A stretch of DNA of 64,000 nt from Zeus faber (taxonomy: Eukaryota; Chordata; Actinopteri; Zeiformes; Zeidae). Position numbers and translations under genes: made by a program. The stretch spans positions 9,015,077 to 9,079,076 of the forward strand of contig OY482855.1 in the NCBI GenBank assembly GCA_960531495.1. The letters are read 5' to 3'. Below, one piece after another: positions 14,741-62,200 of this stretch. Numbering within the stretch: the stretch's first letter is position 1; each line of letters begins with the position of its first letter. Under the pieces are notes generated by a model. That model did no database searches, was not told the DNA's origin, and saw only the letters and a list, made by a program, of their open reading frames with translations.

Positions 14741-17700
14741 ACAGCCGTGAGGTGCAGGACTGCGTCCCCTCTCAGTTCTACAGCAAGCAGGGCCCTCAGC
14801 AGTGGCTCAACATGGCCACTCAGCACATGCAGCAGGTGCAGCCTCTCACCTCACACCAGGCCCGCGCACAGTTCCTGGGTAGGATCTTGAGCTCTCTTTT
14901 TGCTCTTTCTTCATTATGATGTCATTGTATGATTGCAATTATTAGAGTGAATTTTAAGCCAACGTTAGAAATGTTGCTATTTACACAATTTGAATTAGAT
15001 GTGTTTCTATCAGTTGGTTTGAGGCAAATTAATTGTCTGCCTAAACTTTTATGAACTCTTCAGTAGGTAGACATGTGTTATTACACTGTTATCATCTCAT
15101 ACCATGATAGTGGCACAAAATGAACAAAAAAGACAAAAATCCCAAAGTGCCAAACTTCGGAAATAACGTGAGCAGATTGATAACTAGATGTAACACGTGT
15201 ATCCACAATTGAACAACTTCTATGCAAGGTTTAAAATAACCAACTTCTTGCAGGAGCAAACAGTGGCTCTAGATACATTACCTGCATCAGACTATCTAAA
15301 AATCTCCATTGAATAGCATGTTGTACAGAGACAGTTCTCACGCACCTTCTCCAGGAAGGCCACTGGACAACATGGCATTTCTGGGTTTCTGCTGAAATCA
15401 TGCAGTGAAGAGCTGGCCTGGGGTCCTATAACTACCTGAAGGCTCTGGACTTACATGCTGTTCCTTCCAACTGGAATAACTTTATTATTAATCATGTTCC
15501 AAAAAAAGCATGCTGTAAAGAAAATAATCACTACCGTCCTGTTGCTTGAAAATCCTTATCTACCTATTGAACAACAGAAGTCAGCTGCTCACTGGATCCT
15601 TTTCAGTTTGCCTATATGTATAATAGAGGGTTGGATGACGCAGCCTTAGCCATAGTACATTTTATATCTAAGCACTTAGCGGATCCTACCTCATATGTAC
15701 GTTTTTTTATTTGTAGACTTTAGTTTGACATTTGATACGTTAGGTATTAAACAATCATAAACAACAGGTCAGTTTTAATGGTACTCTCTCAGAACCAAAA
15801 TCCTTGAGGACGGGAGCTCCCCCCCTTTACCTTATACACCGTCCTTTACCTTATATGAGTGAGGAAGGATAACCCTAACAATCACATCATTAAATTCTCA
15901 GATGATACTGCCGTCTTAGCTTTAATGCAAAAGGATGGCGATCTACCTGACTACTATTCAGAGATACAAAGGTTCTTAAAATGGTGTGATGACCACCACA
16001 TTTTTTTGAGTGTTAAAAAGACTGAGGAGATGGTGTTTGACCCTAGCGGAGTTGGCCACCACAGCCCTGTGGTCATCCGCGATGAAACCACCTCACAGGT
16101 CCTCTCATACAAATACCTGAAAACGCATTAACCCAGAACAGCCTCTGGGCAGTCCCTCTAGCAGATTACAACAATGGCTGCACTTCTTGCATCGACTTAA
16201 GAGTTCATGGTGTTGAACCAAAATTTGTTGTTAGTCTTTTATCAGACGGTCTTAGAGAGCCTTATCAGACACGGCATCACAGCTGGGTTTGGTAACCTCT
16301 CCGTGCAACTTAAGTTTATCCCTGTGTCAATAAAAAACAACACATCAGAAAACGCTCGCAGTCGGGTCAAACCAATCAGCGCTAATGGGGGTGATTAGGT
16401 GCACCCGGTGCAGCTGCGCCGCGGCGGAAAGAGGCCAGCGCCGTCACCTGCAGACCGGGGCTTAACCACGCCCCTCGTCTGCCACAGTGGGGAAATGCAT
16501 TGAGTGAATTTACCGAATGTTGGCTGAATTTACCCAACTACGCTCACAGAAACCTAATACAGTAATACAATAATAATAATTATAATATAACATTTGGCAA
16601 AATAACACATTTTATCCTTTTCGCAAAGCCAAAAGCCAAATGACCCATGAGTAAATGATGCTCTGGCCAATCAGAACCCTCTGTGTGTGTGTTTACTCAG
16701 GGCTGGTCAGCGCCTTCCCCATGTTTGGCTCCGCCTTCTTCTACATCCAGAGTTCCAGCTCCGCCTCCATCCAGGCCCCCTGCGTCCTGGCCGTCAATCA
16801 GAACGGGCTGCACTTCCTCAACAAGGACACCCATGTATGTCACAGAATCAATCGAAAAATAGATGTTTTACAAATATTCCTGTATTTAGTAATAAGAATA
16901 AAGTAAATAAGCAGTGTGATTTGAATGAGTTATCGGACTACAACAGCATATTACTAAATACTGGAATACTTTTACCTTTTTGTTAGCTGTAGTCAGATTG
17001 ATCCCCCTGTTCCTCCTCATTCCTCCTACTTATTCTTCCATTATTTTGTATATATCTCTACCTTTGTGTATATACACAAAGGTAGAGATATATGTATGTA
17101 CAATGCCATGAGGAAGGTAAGCTATATAGCAAGATTCAGTGTTAACCCAGCGATTGACGTCAAAACAAACACAAAAACCACAATTCCGATGTTTGCTCTG
17201 TCTAAGACATTTCATCAGTCTCTATTTTGTAGATGCTGATCTCAGAGTTGTCTAACCCACATTCAGACACCATTATTTCCAAAAGAGACTTGGTCTCCAC
17301 CGGTTGGACATAATGTGAACTGCAACACATTATGGGGGAGTTGGTGGGTGGGGTATTGCAGAAAGCGCTTGGGGTAGGACTGAACCTTTATGTTAACAAG
17401 CGAGTGTTTCCATGGTGTAATGGTTTGTTAGGGGAAAACAGACTTGCTGGCCAATCACTTTATCTCGCTTGGAGATCACATTGCTCAGATAAAAGCCAAA
17501 TGAGATTAATATTCCACGTATTCCAAATATTTTGTTCTTTGTATATATTAATGTGAGCGTGTGCGTGTGTGTGTGTGTGTGTGTGGTGTGTGTGTGTGTG
17601 TTCAGGAAACCATGGTGCGGTTCCCTCTCAAGGAAGTGCAGTCGACTCGGACCCAGCGGCCCACGTCGGGCTCCAGCTACCCCTATGTGGAGATCATGAT

Positions 17701-17973
17701 TGGAGACCTGCTCACACAGCGCATCACCCAGCTTCAGCTGGAGCAGGTGTGTGCGTGTGCGTGTGTGTGTGTGTGTGTCCGTGTGTGCGTGCGTGTGTGT
17801 GTGCGTGCGTAGTATAAAAAATGTTTTCCCAAAATAAAAAAGGTCAACAAAAAGGAGAACAAAAGGTGAAGTGAGAGAGATGGGGAAAGGGAAAAGGAGA
17901 GGGATATGGGTGATATGTCTAGCCTGTGTGATCTGTTTACTGAGCCAATGCAAATTCCCACCTCTATCATAAT

Positions 17974-18017
<44 letters not shown>

Positions 18018-18122
18018 CAGGGGCTGGAGCTGTGCAGGATCATTGCCATGCACATGGAGAACCTGCTGTCAGTCAGGGAGAAGAGACTCACCTTGCCACC
18101 GAGTGAAATCACCCTGCTTTAA
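33..18122 (+). CDS. myo15a: Unconventional myosin-XVa, C-terminal part (23 exons, 5' truncated by window)
   Basis: Spliced exons 33-92, 1146-1221, 1342-1457, 4299-4417, 4620-4761, 4911-5022, 5518-5592, 5979-6181, 6464-6582, 6771-6834, 6941-7013, 7107-7180, 7633-7715, 7871-8001, 8586-8680, 8782-8859, 9857-9953, 11097-11257, 12928-13061, 14745-14878, 16701-16834, 17606-17746 and 18021-18122 give one open frame of about 840 residues with all phases compatible. Order: PH-like lobe of the first FERM region (about 85-171), SH3 (172-255), Ala-rich linker, second MyTH4 (about 320-510), FERM (about 515-840). In mammals this motor carries whirlin and EPS8 to stereocilia tips in hair cells; loss causes deafness. 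The tail ends SEITLL, a class I PDZ ligand (T at -2, L at 0) like the one that binds whirlin. Motor, IQ motifs and first MyTH4 lie outside the window. MYO15B is the main alternative, but the llgl1 neighbour and close match to remembered human MYO15A favour myo15a. Confidence 0.93.
93..1145 (+). repeat. Intron with TTAA-type MITE-like copy and AAT microsatellite
   Basis: From about 222 to 770 this intron holds a copy of the family seen in full at 55041-55973: shared blocks include CCACTCAGATTATGCATTC and CAATGGGGTTTGAGC. An (AAT)n tract at 518-562 lies inside the copy. The rest is AT-rich with nothing recognised. Confidence 0.7.
1146..1221 (+). CDS. myo15a: myo15a exon B
   Basis: Acceptor CTGCAG, donor G|GTACAA, ends in phase 1. 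It reads [19 protein letters not shown] and continues into MKTLF, colinear with the human ILHDTLSEACLRI region. Confidence 0.9.
1342..1457 (+). CDS. myo15a: myo15a exon C
   Basis: Starts after CCTCCGCCAG, completes a split Ala codon and ends FPAS in phase 0 at a GTGAGT donor. It contains [15 protein letters not shown], strongly conserved in myosin-XV. The following 2.8 kb intron is repeat-rich. Confidence 0.92.
1458..4298 (+). repeat. Intron with 54-bp direct repeats and a minisatellite
   Basis: A 54 bp block occurs identically at 2450-2503 and 3367-3420. Read on the minus strand it contains an AATAAA-like motif, so it may be the end of a retroelement. Between the copies is a four-unit minisatellite (2752-2905; unit about 34-43 bp beginning ACAGACTCTGAC). 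No coding exon is recognised. Confidence 0.6.
2752..2905 (+). repeat. Minisatellite, four degenerate units of 34-43 bp
   Basis: Units begin at 2752, about 2787, 2821 and 2864. Each carries CAGACTCTGA, then a GTTxCxATACCT block. The later units drift and gain an AATAATCAAAG insertion. Confidence 0.75.
4299..4417 (+). CDS. myo15a: myo15a exon D, PH-like lobe of first FERM region
   Basis: Reads [20 protein letters not shown], then [20 protein letters not shown]. The acceptor TGTTACAG follows an interrupted GT tract. The donor AG|GTTAAC is followed within 16 bases by poly-C and an AC tract. Confidence 0.92.
4418..4619 (+). repeat. Short intron with donor-side poly-C and AC tract
   Basis: Poly-C and an AC tract (4434-4482) follow the donor. 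The acceptor side is a normal mixed pyrimidine region ending GTGCAG. Confidence 0.85.
4620..4761 (+). CDS. myo15a: myo15a exon E, PH-like lobe
   Basis: Completes a Ser codon, then [19 protein letters not shown] and on to YFLTELKK, in phase 0. These are the last strands and C-terminal helix of a FERM F3/PH-like fold. The donor GTCAGA runs into a GT tract. Confidence 0.93.
4911..5022 (+). CDS. myo15a: myo15a exon F, SH3 first half
   Basis: Reads [20 protein letters not shown], then [15 protein letters not shown] stands where SH3 domains have the ALYDY motif, and FHKGDII is the RT-loop/diverging-turn segment. The acceptor uses a CT repeat. The intron downstream starts with an AC tract. Confidence 0.94.
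5023..5517 (+). repeat. Intron with AC tract at donor and GT tract at acceptor
   Basis: The AC tract at 5041-5114 begins 18 bases after the donor and the GT tract at 5485-5510 ends 7 bases before the exon, so the two ends are complementary. Just after the AC tract (5115-5168) is a partial copy of the AC-capped dispersed element described at 61096-61216. A second AC tract is at 5268-5294. Confidence 0.85.
5518..5592 (+). CDS. myo15a: myo15a exon G, SH3 middle
   Basis: A 75 bp exon reading [20 protein letters not shown] and then DTPDFG, an insertion-like n-Src-loop region also present in mammalian MYO15A. The acceptor is (GT)n followed by TTATCAG. Confidence 0.92.
5593..5978 (+). repeat. Intron rich in GT runs
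   Basis: Interrupted TGTGTG runs lie near the donor (5628-5665) and a pure GT tract (5944-5971) lies at the acceptor. The middle is AT-rich and unremarkable. Confidence 0.8.
5979..6181 (+). CDS. myo15a: myo15a exon H, SH3 end and Ala-rich linker
   Basis: [19 protein letters not shown] supplies the SH3 Trp-containing strand and the GxFPSxYV signature. It is followed by an Ala-rich linker ([18 protein letters not shown]), a feature shared with human MYO15A. The acceptor is a GT tract plus GCCTGTAG. Confidence 0.94.
6182..6463 (+). repeat. Intron with AC-capped element fragment and acceptor GT tract
   Basis: 6307-6335 reads like the end of the AC-capped dispersed element in reverse orientation (ACTATACTTGTGAGGACC). 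The GT tract at 6394-6450, adjoining exon I, lies downstream of it. Confidence 0.65.
6464..6582 (+). CDS. myo15a: myo15a exon I, linker into second MyTH4
   Basis: Reads [20 protein letters not shown], then [14 protein letters not shown], the first helix of the MyTH4 domain (human MLEFAQKYFRDPQ). The acceptor is GT tract, poly-G, TGTCAG. An AC tract starts 7 bases inside the donor. Confidence 0.92.
6771..6834 (+). CDS. myo15a: myo15a exon J, basic loop in MyTH4
   Basis: A 64 bp exon reading [20 protein letters not shown] then SK, lysine-rich. It corresponds to the human KSKEPRESRTLEDMLCFTK segment. The acceptor is preceded by a CT repeat. Confidence 0.88.
6941..7013 (+). CDS. myo15a: myo15a exon K, MyTH4
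   Basis: [20 protein letters not shown], then DIFS, ending in phase 1. It aligns with human TPLQESLIELSD. The upstream intron is only 106 bp and includes a GT tract. Confidence 0.92.
7107..7180 (+). CDS. myo15a: myo15a exon L, MyTH4 core
   Basis: [20 protein letters not shown], then TILK. MGDxPLKGQ is the signature motif of MyTH4 domains. The donor GTATAT runs directly into a short TA repeat. Confidence 0.95.
7181..7632 (+). repeat. Intron with TA run and 70-bp GT tract
   Basis: A TA run follows the donor. The body is single-copy-looking AT-rich sequence. (GT)n at 7552-7621 abuts the exon M acceptor region. Confidence 0.8.
7633..7715 (+). CDS. myo15a: myo15a exon M, MyTH4 core
   Basis: [20 protein letters not shown], then [17 protein letters not shown] is the most conserved MyTH4 helix. 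A 70 bp GT tract ends 12 bases before the acceptor AG. The donor is CC|GTAAGA. Confidence 0.95.
7871..8001 (+). CDS. myo15a: myo15a exon N, MyTH4
   Basis: [20 protein letters not shown], then [14 protein letters not shown] and on to [11 protein letters not shown] is a MyTH4 hallmark (RGWQLL in other family members). The acceptor (GT)nCTCATAG sits in a 155 bp intron that is mostly GT repeat. Confidence 0.95.
8002..8585 (+). repeat. CCAT tetranucleotide array with higher-order repetition
   Basis: CCAT runs at 8041-8090, 8225-8275 and 8490-8515 alternate with related spacers. TCCATTAATAGTT recurs at about 8189 and 8321, AAAGATACATGTATT at about 8136 and 8427, and GACCTACACATCTGT at about 8160 and 8451. 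This implies tandem growth of a larger unit after the tetranucleotide seed. Confidence 0.8.
8586..8680 (+). CDS. myo15a: myo15a exon O, end of MyTH4
   Basis: [20 protein letters not shown], then [12 protein letters not shown]. This nearly matches human [19 protein letters not shown] and closes the MyTH4 unit before the FERM domain. Confidence 0.95.
8782..8859 (+). CDS. myo15a: myo15a exon P, FERM F1 start
   Basis: [20 protein letters not shown], then KIKTCS, in phase 0 at both ends. These are the first ubiquitin-like strands of the C-terminal FERM. An AC tract of about 78 bp begins 9 bases after the donor. Confidence 0.95.
8860..9856 (+). repeat. Intron with donor AC tract, otherwise AT-rich
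   Basis: The AC tract at 8868-8948 lies at the donor. The remaining 900 bp are AT-rich with TTACTTATT-type simple sequence around 9560-9620. No transposon family is recognised. Confidence 0.75.
9857..9953 (+). CDS. myo15a: myo15a exon Q, FERM F1
   Basis: [20 protein letters not shown], then [12 protein letters not shown]. It is the F1 helix and next strand, colinear with human VALDVVEEICAEMAL. Confidence 0.94.
9954..11096 (+). repeat. Intron with SINE-like tail and acceptor GT tract
   Basis: 10146-10240 begins with a triplicated GATTCAA repeat followed by a GTCACTTATATATACATAGG segment, a dispersed motif often seen in fish introns. 10860-10970 is A-rich simple sequence. (GT)n at 11020-11092 abuts exon R. 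Confidence 0.6.
11097..11257 (+). CDS. myo15a: myo15a exon R, FERM F1-F2
   Basis: [20 protein letters not shown] through [14 protein letters not shown], 161 bp. [10 protein letters not shown] is identical to the remembered human segment. The acceptor is (GT)nTTCAG and the donor intron opens with an AC tract. Confidence 0.95.
11258..12927 (+). repeat. Intron with AC tract and probable DNA-transposon remnant
   Basis: The AC tract at 11265-11322 follows the donor. From about 12058 (CCCCTTTCTCACTGCACC) to about 12800 the sequence looks like a MITE or cut transposon: CCGGTT/ACCCGCTAATTTTGG on the left partly recurs as CCCGCAAATTTTGG on the right. Its family is not assigned. A CT tract precedes exon S. 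Confidence 0.5.
12928..13061 (+). CDS. myo15a: myo15a exon S, FERM F2
   Basis: [20 protein letters not shown] through [11 protein letters not shown]. The frame continues unspliced into a stop (GTAG), so the donor must be CCAT|GTAGAA; the joined codon is Ile, followed by REVQD. The AC tract starts 7 bases after the donor. Confidence 0.93.
13062..14744 (+). repeat. Intron with complementary AC (donor) and GT (acceptor) tracts plus TAA arrays
   Basis: AC at 13068-13128 starts 6 bases inside the intron and GT at 14699-14738 ends 6 bases before exon T. Inside are (TAA)n at 13147-13203, (ACA)n at 13248-13279, and (TAA)n at 14443-14490 and 14550-14605. A diverged 203-bp tandem duplication has starts at 14000 and 14203, both TCACTAATATCTGCTCCG. 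Confidence 0.85.
13345..13450 (+). repeat. Dispersed repeat, inverted copy of 36478-36575
   Basis: The block CTGTAAACCAGAACTTCTCA through AGAGCTGCACTCTCAGTGAC recurs as its reverse complement at 36478-36575 in an llgl1 intron, with few mismatches. It is probably part of a mobile element whose full extent is not defined here. Confidence 0.7.
14745..14878 (+). CDS. myo15a: myo15a exon T, FERM F2
   Basis: [20 protein letters not shown], then the [17 protein letters not shown] stretch (human [11 protein letters not shown]). The acceptor is (GT)n then ACACAG and the donor is G|GTAGGA. Confidence 0.94.
14879..16700 (+). other. Intron T-U content outside the LINE
   Basis: 14879-15470 is AT-rich with nothing recognised. 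16370-16490 is GC-richer and ends ACCACGCCCCTCGTCTGCCACA, which resembles the right end of the solo-LTR-like insert at 54076-54444. A short GT run precedes exon U. Confidence 0.55.
15470..16345 (+). pseudogene. Degenerate L2/CR1-like reverse transcriptase fragment
   Basis: Pieces in different frames resemble the reverse transcriptase of L2/CR1-type non-LTR retrotransposons. Near 15616-15725 it reads like [12 protein letters not shown] and [12 protein letters not shown]. In 15859-16131 it reads [19 protein letters not shown] (active-site FxDD, with S for the usual A), then [19 protein letters not shown] and LSYKYL. Near 16236-16310 it reads [20 protein letters not shown]. Frameshifts and stops separate the pieces, so it is a dead 5'-truncated copy inside a myo15a intron. 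Clade assignment is from memory of motifs. Confidence 0.75.
16701..16834 (+). CDS. myo15a: myo15a exon U, FERM F2-F3
   Basis: [20 protein letters not shown], then [20 protein letters not shown]. The F3 start ([10 protein letters not shown]) matches human AINHNGLNFL. The acceptor has a short GT run and TTTACTCAG. Confidence 0.94.
16835..17605 (+). other. Intron U-V with a 44-bp perfect palindrome
   Basis: It is AT-rich sequence with a perfect palindrome at 17050-17093 and a GT tract (about 17562-17600) at the acceptor. Nothing else is recognised. Confidence 0.8.
17050..17093. repeat. Perfect 44-bp palindrome
   Basis: Each arm reads ATATATCTCTACCTTTGTGT plus TA towards the centre between 17071 and 17072. 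Base pairing is complete over 22 positions and breaks at 17049/17094. Confidence 0.95.
17606..17746 (+). CDS. myo15a: myo15a exon V, FERM F3
   Basis: [20 protein letters not shown], then [12 protein letters not shown] and QLQLEQ; 47 codons in phase. [10 protein letters not shown] is nearly identical in mammals. GT repeats lie on both sides of the exon. Confidence 0.95.
17747..18020 (+). repeat. Intron V-W flanked by GT tracts
   Basis: GT-rich sequence with GC interruptions runs from the donor (17747-17810) and a pure GT tract (17970-18014) ends at the acceptor. Both ends are GT, so they cannot pair with each other. Confidence 0.85.
18021..18122 (+). CDS. myo15a: myo15a terminal exon W with stop
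   Basis: [20 protein letters not shown], then [13 protein letters not shown] and TAA at 18120-18122. It is the last FERM helix plus the C-terminal PDZ ligand. The acceptor is (GT)nCCCCAG. Confidence 0.96.
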   Translation, partial: GLELCRIIAMHMENLLSVREKRLTLPPSEITLL

Positions 18123-18140
18123 CACATACACACACATACA

Positions 18141-18187
<47 letters not shown>

Positions 18188-19080
18188 GCGCGACTAAATA
18201 GGCAAAATGCTTATGCTGTATAAATATATTGAATCTACCTCTTCCTTAAATTTAATATTTTTTATATGAATTGTAATTTATACGTCAATATGTTGCTCCA
18301 AATTACGTGTCATCAAAACGAAACAAAAAACCAAGTGGCTTCCTTGTGGATGTCTGTTTATTGTCAGTAAGAACTGACAATATTTCCAGTACGTACTGTA
18401 TTCAGTTGCGTGTTTTACATCTGTAGATCATATTTCATTTGCACCAATCCACCAGACTGCGATGTGTACACTCCCAGACTAAACGAAAGCAGAACCCACA
18501 CTGGTATGACATCACAACCTCCACCACCTCTGCATGACTCAAACTGGTAAATGTAAAGTCCATGGTGTTTGGAGTCAAAAAAAACCACAAGAATAAAAAG
18601 ACTTTGCTACAAGTAGTTTTACTAATTTCTATCTCAATGCTTGAAATCATTATTATTTTTTTGTGTGTGTGTGTGACTGGATTAGAGATCAGTGATCGTA
18701 TCTGAACTTTGCCGGAGATCCCATCACTGAAAGTGGAGGAACGCGGCGTTTTTTCGGCCGTGAAAGCGACATTGGGTTTCTTCGGAGCATGACGAGGATC
18801 CCAGGGCGTGAATATGTGAGAGCGACCTGCTTGAAACATGCTGAAAACGTCCAAGGACCTGAGGACGACTGCGGCGCTCACAACAACGGCTCAAAATGAC
18901 GCTCGCATTGCAGTTCCCCAGCGCAATTTATCCCAATAAATACGCAATCGAAACATGAGTAATGAACACAGTTTTCTTTAAAGAACGCGACTCTACAATG
19001 TGTTTACTTTCACATCAGGCTGCTAGAATTGATTTCCCAGTTGGCTAATTCGAAATTCTTGACCCTGTTATTGGCTCTCA
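18123..19080 (+). other. myo15a 3' UTR and intergenic region
   Basis: An AC tract (18123-18185) directly follows the stop. Candidate AATAAA poly(A) signals are at 18592-18597 and 18935-18940. I see no ALKBH5-like or other gene here. A 148-codon minus-strand frame at 18435-18881 has no recognised homology. Confidence 0.6.
18592..18597 (+). promoter_or_regulatory. Candidate poly(A) signal of myo15a
   Basis: It is a canonical AATAAA about 470 bases after the stop codon, the first perfect match downstream. A further one is at 18935. Usage is not shown by sequence. Confidence 0.4.
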
Positions 19081-19372
19081 AGTCTGCCTGGGTTTTTTTT
19101 GCCCCCCCCCCTCGGCAGCCGGGCCTTAAGAAACTCCGCGGCTGCCTGTTTTACTCCTCCGCGGGGGGGAGGCAGCGGGGCGGGGCAGTCCTTACGCGCC
19201 CACGATAAGAACCCGGCGGACCAACCCGCCCCCGCGGCGCGCTCCGCGCGGACACCGAGCGTCGCATTCCTGCGCGCGCCGACCGTGTGTGGGCGTTTCC
19301 CCAAAGCGTAATTGGTCACAGATTGCCGCGCGCCGATTGGACGGCGGGGCGCGCGTGAACTCGGGGTGGTGG

Positions 19373-20176
<804 letters not shown>

Positions 20177-20263
20177 CGACGCCGCCGCCGCAGCCCAGCG
20201 AGACAGTCGCCAGTCGCGCGCGACCGACGACGCAACCGGGGCAGCCTCGTCCGCTCCGCCCGC

Positions 20264-20361
20264 ATGGCCCCCGTTCGTTCGCGTTGTTTTGCTTCGACCG
20301 CCGCTGTGAGGAAGCCCGCACCCCGGCGCCGTCTACTATCCTTCCACCCACCGGCGTCAAG

Positions 20362-20365
<4 letters not shown>
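20264..20365 (+). CDS. Upstream ORF (33 codons) overlapping the llgl1 start
   Basis: An ATG at 20264 opens a frame MAPVRSRCFASTAAVRKPAP that ends in TGA at 20363-20365. The stop overlaps the llgl1 ATG (20362-20364) as ATGA. If the transcript starts upstream of 20264, the main start would be reached by leaky scanning (the uORF has C at -3 and G at +4) or by termination-reinitiation. Its peptide is Arg/Ala-rich with no recognised domain. Translation is inference. Confidence 0.45.
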
Positions 20366-61431
<41,066 letters not shown>

Positions 61432-62200
61432 GCAGGTGAGAAAACACACACACACACAGGCACACTTCAATCTGTACACACACCTGTTTCTAATGGAGTC
61501 CGTCCGGAGTGTGTGAACTTCAAAGGCTCCGTCTGTCTGGGTGCTGCATTCCACCATTTGCCCCCCCTCCCCCTCCTGCCCAAAATGGGAAAAAAACATC
61601 CTCCTCTCCTCAGTCTTTGGGCTCCCGCTCGCTGTCCTCCCCAAAACAACAACAGAGAGAGCTGACCCAAATGTTTTTTTTTCAGAGAGAGAATATAACA
61701 CTGCTCATCTCATTCAAGAGGCGGCAGCAAGTGAACAGTCAGTTCCTGAAGTCCACGTGTTGCAAAAAGTTAACGCTGCTCTGCTAGAAAGACCGTGCAT
61801 CACAGCTTGCTGCGCATGGGGTTGTGTAGCCGCAGACCGGTCAGAGTGTCCATGCTGACCCCTGTCCACCGCCAAAAGCGCCGACAATGGACACATGAGC
61901 GTCAGAACTGGACCATGGAGACATGGTATTTTCTGTGCGTAACGCATGGAGAGAGGGTCCCCATTACACAGGTTTTCCTACCATACGCACATGAATCGCT
62001 CCATAAGCAGACATCAAATAAAACAACCTACACAGTGCTTTATGGCGCTCACGTGCTCCCTGTTACCGTGGTGCTCGCTCGCTCTGCGCTGCCCTCGGCA
62101 CAACTTCTCACGCTCGTCTGTTGATCCTCAGAGGTCCGAGCGCGTGGGAGGTTGATGCCGAACGCGGCTCCCGTCGCCCCCCTCTGGTGGTGAGCTCAGG
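61432..62200 (+). other. llgl1: llgl1 3' UTR, probably with an intron at 61437-61685
   Basis: A strong donor (GAGCAG|GTGAGA) begins five bases after the stop, and a TTTTTTTTTCAG acceptor ends at 61685. This predicts a short spliced 3' UTR whose junction is too close to the stop to trigger nonsense-mediated decay. A candidate AATAAA is at 62017-62022. The transcript end is not determined. Confidence 0.5.

Noticed and set aside
33..18122. Assignment to MYO15B instead of MYO15A
   Set aside because: The neighbour is LLGL1, not LLGL2, and the FERM and tail match remembered MYO15A closely; a tree would settle it.
18435..18881. 148-codon minus-strand frame between the two genes
   Set aside because: No recognised homology; it runs across an AC tract and the myo15a 3' region. 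Kept only as a possibility.
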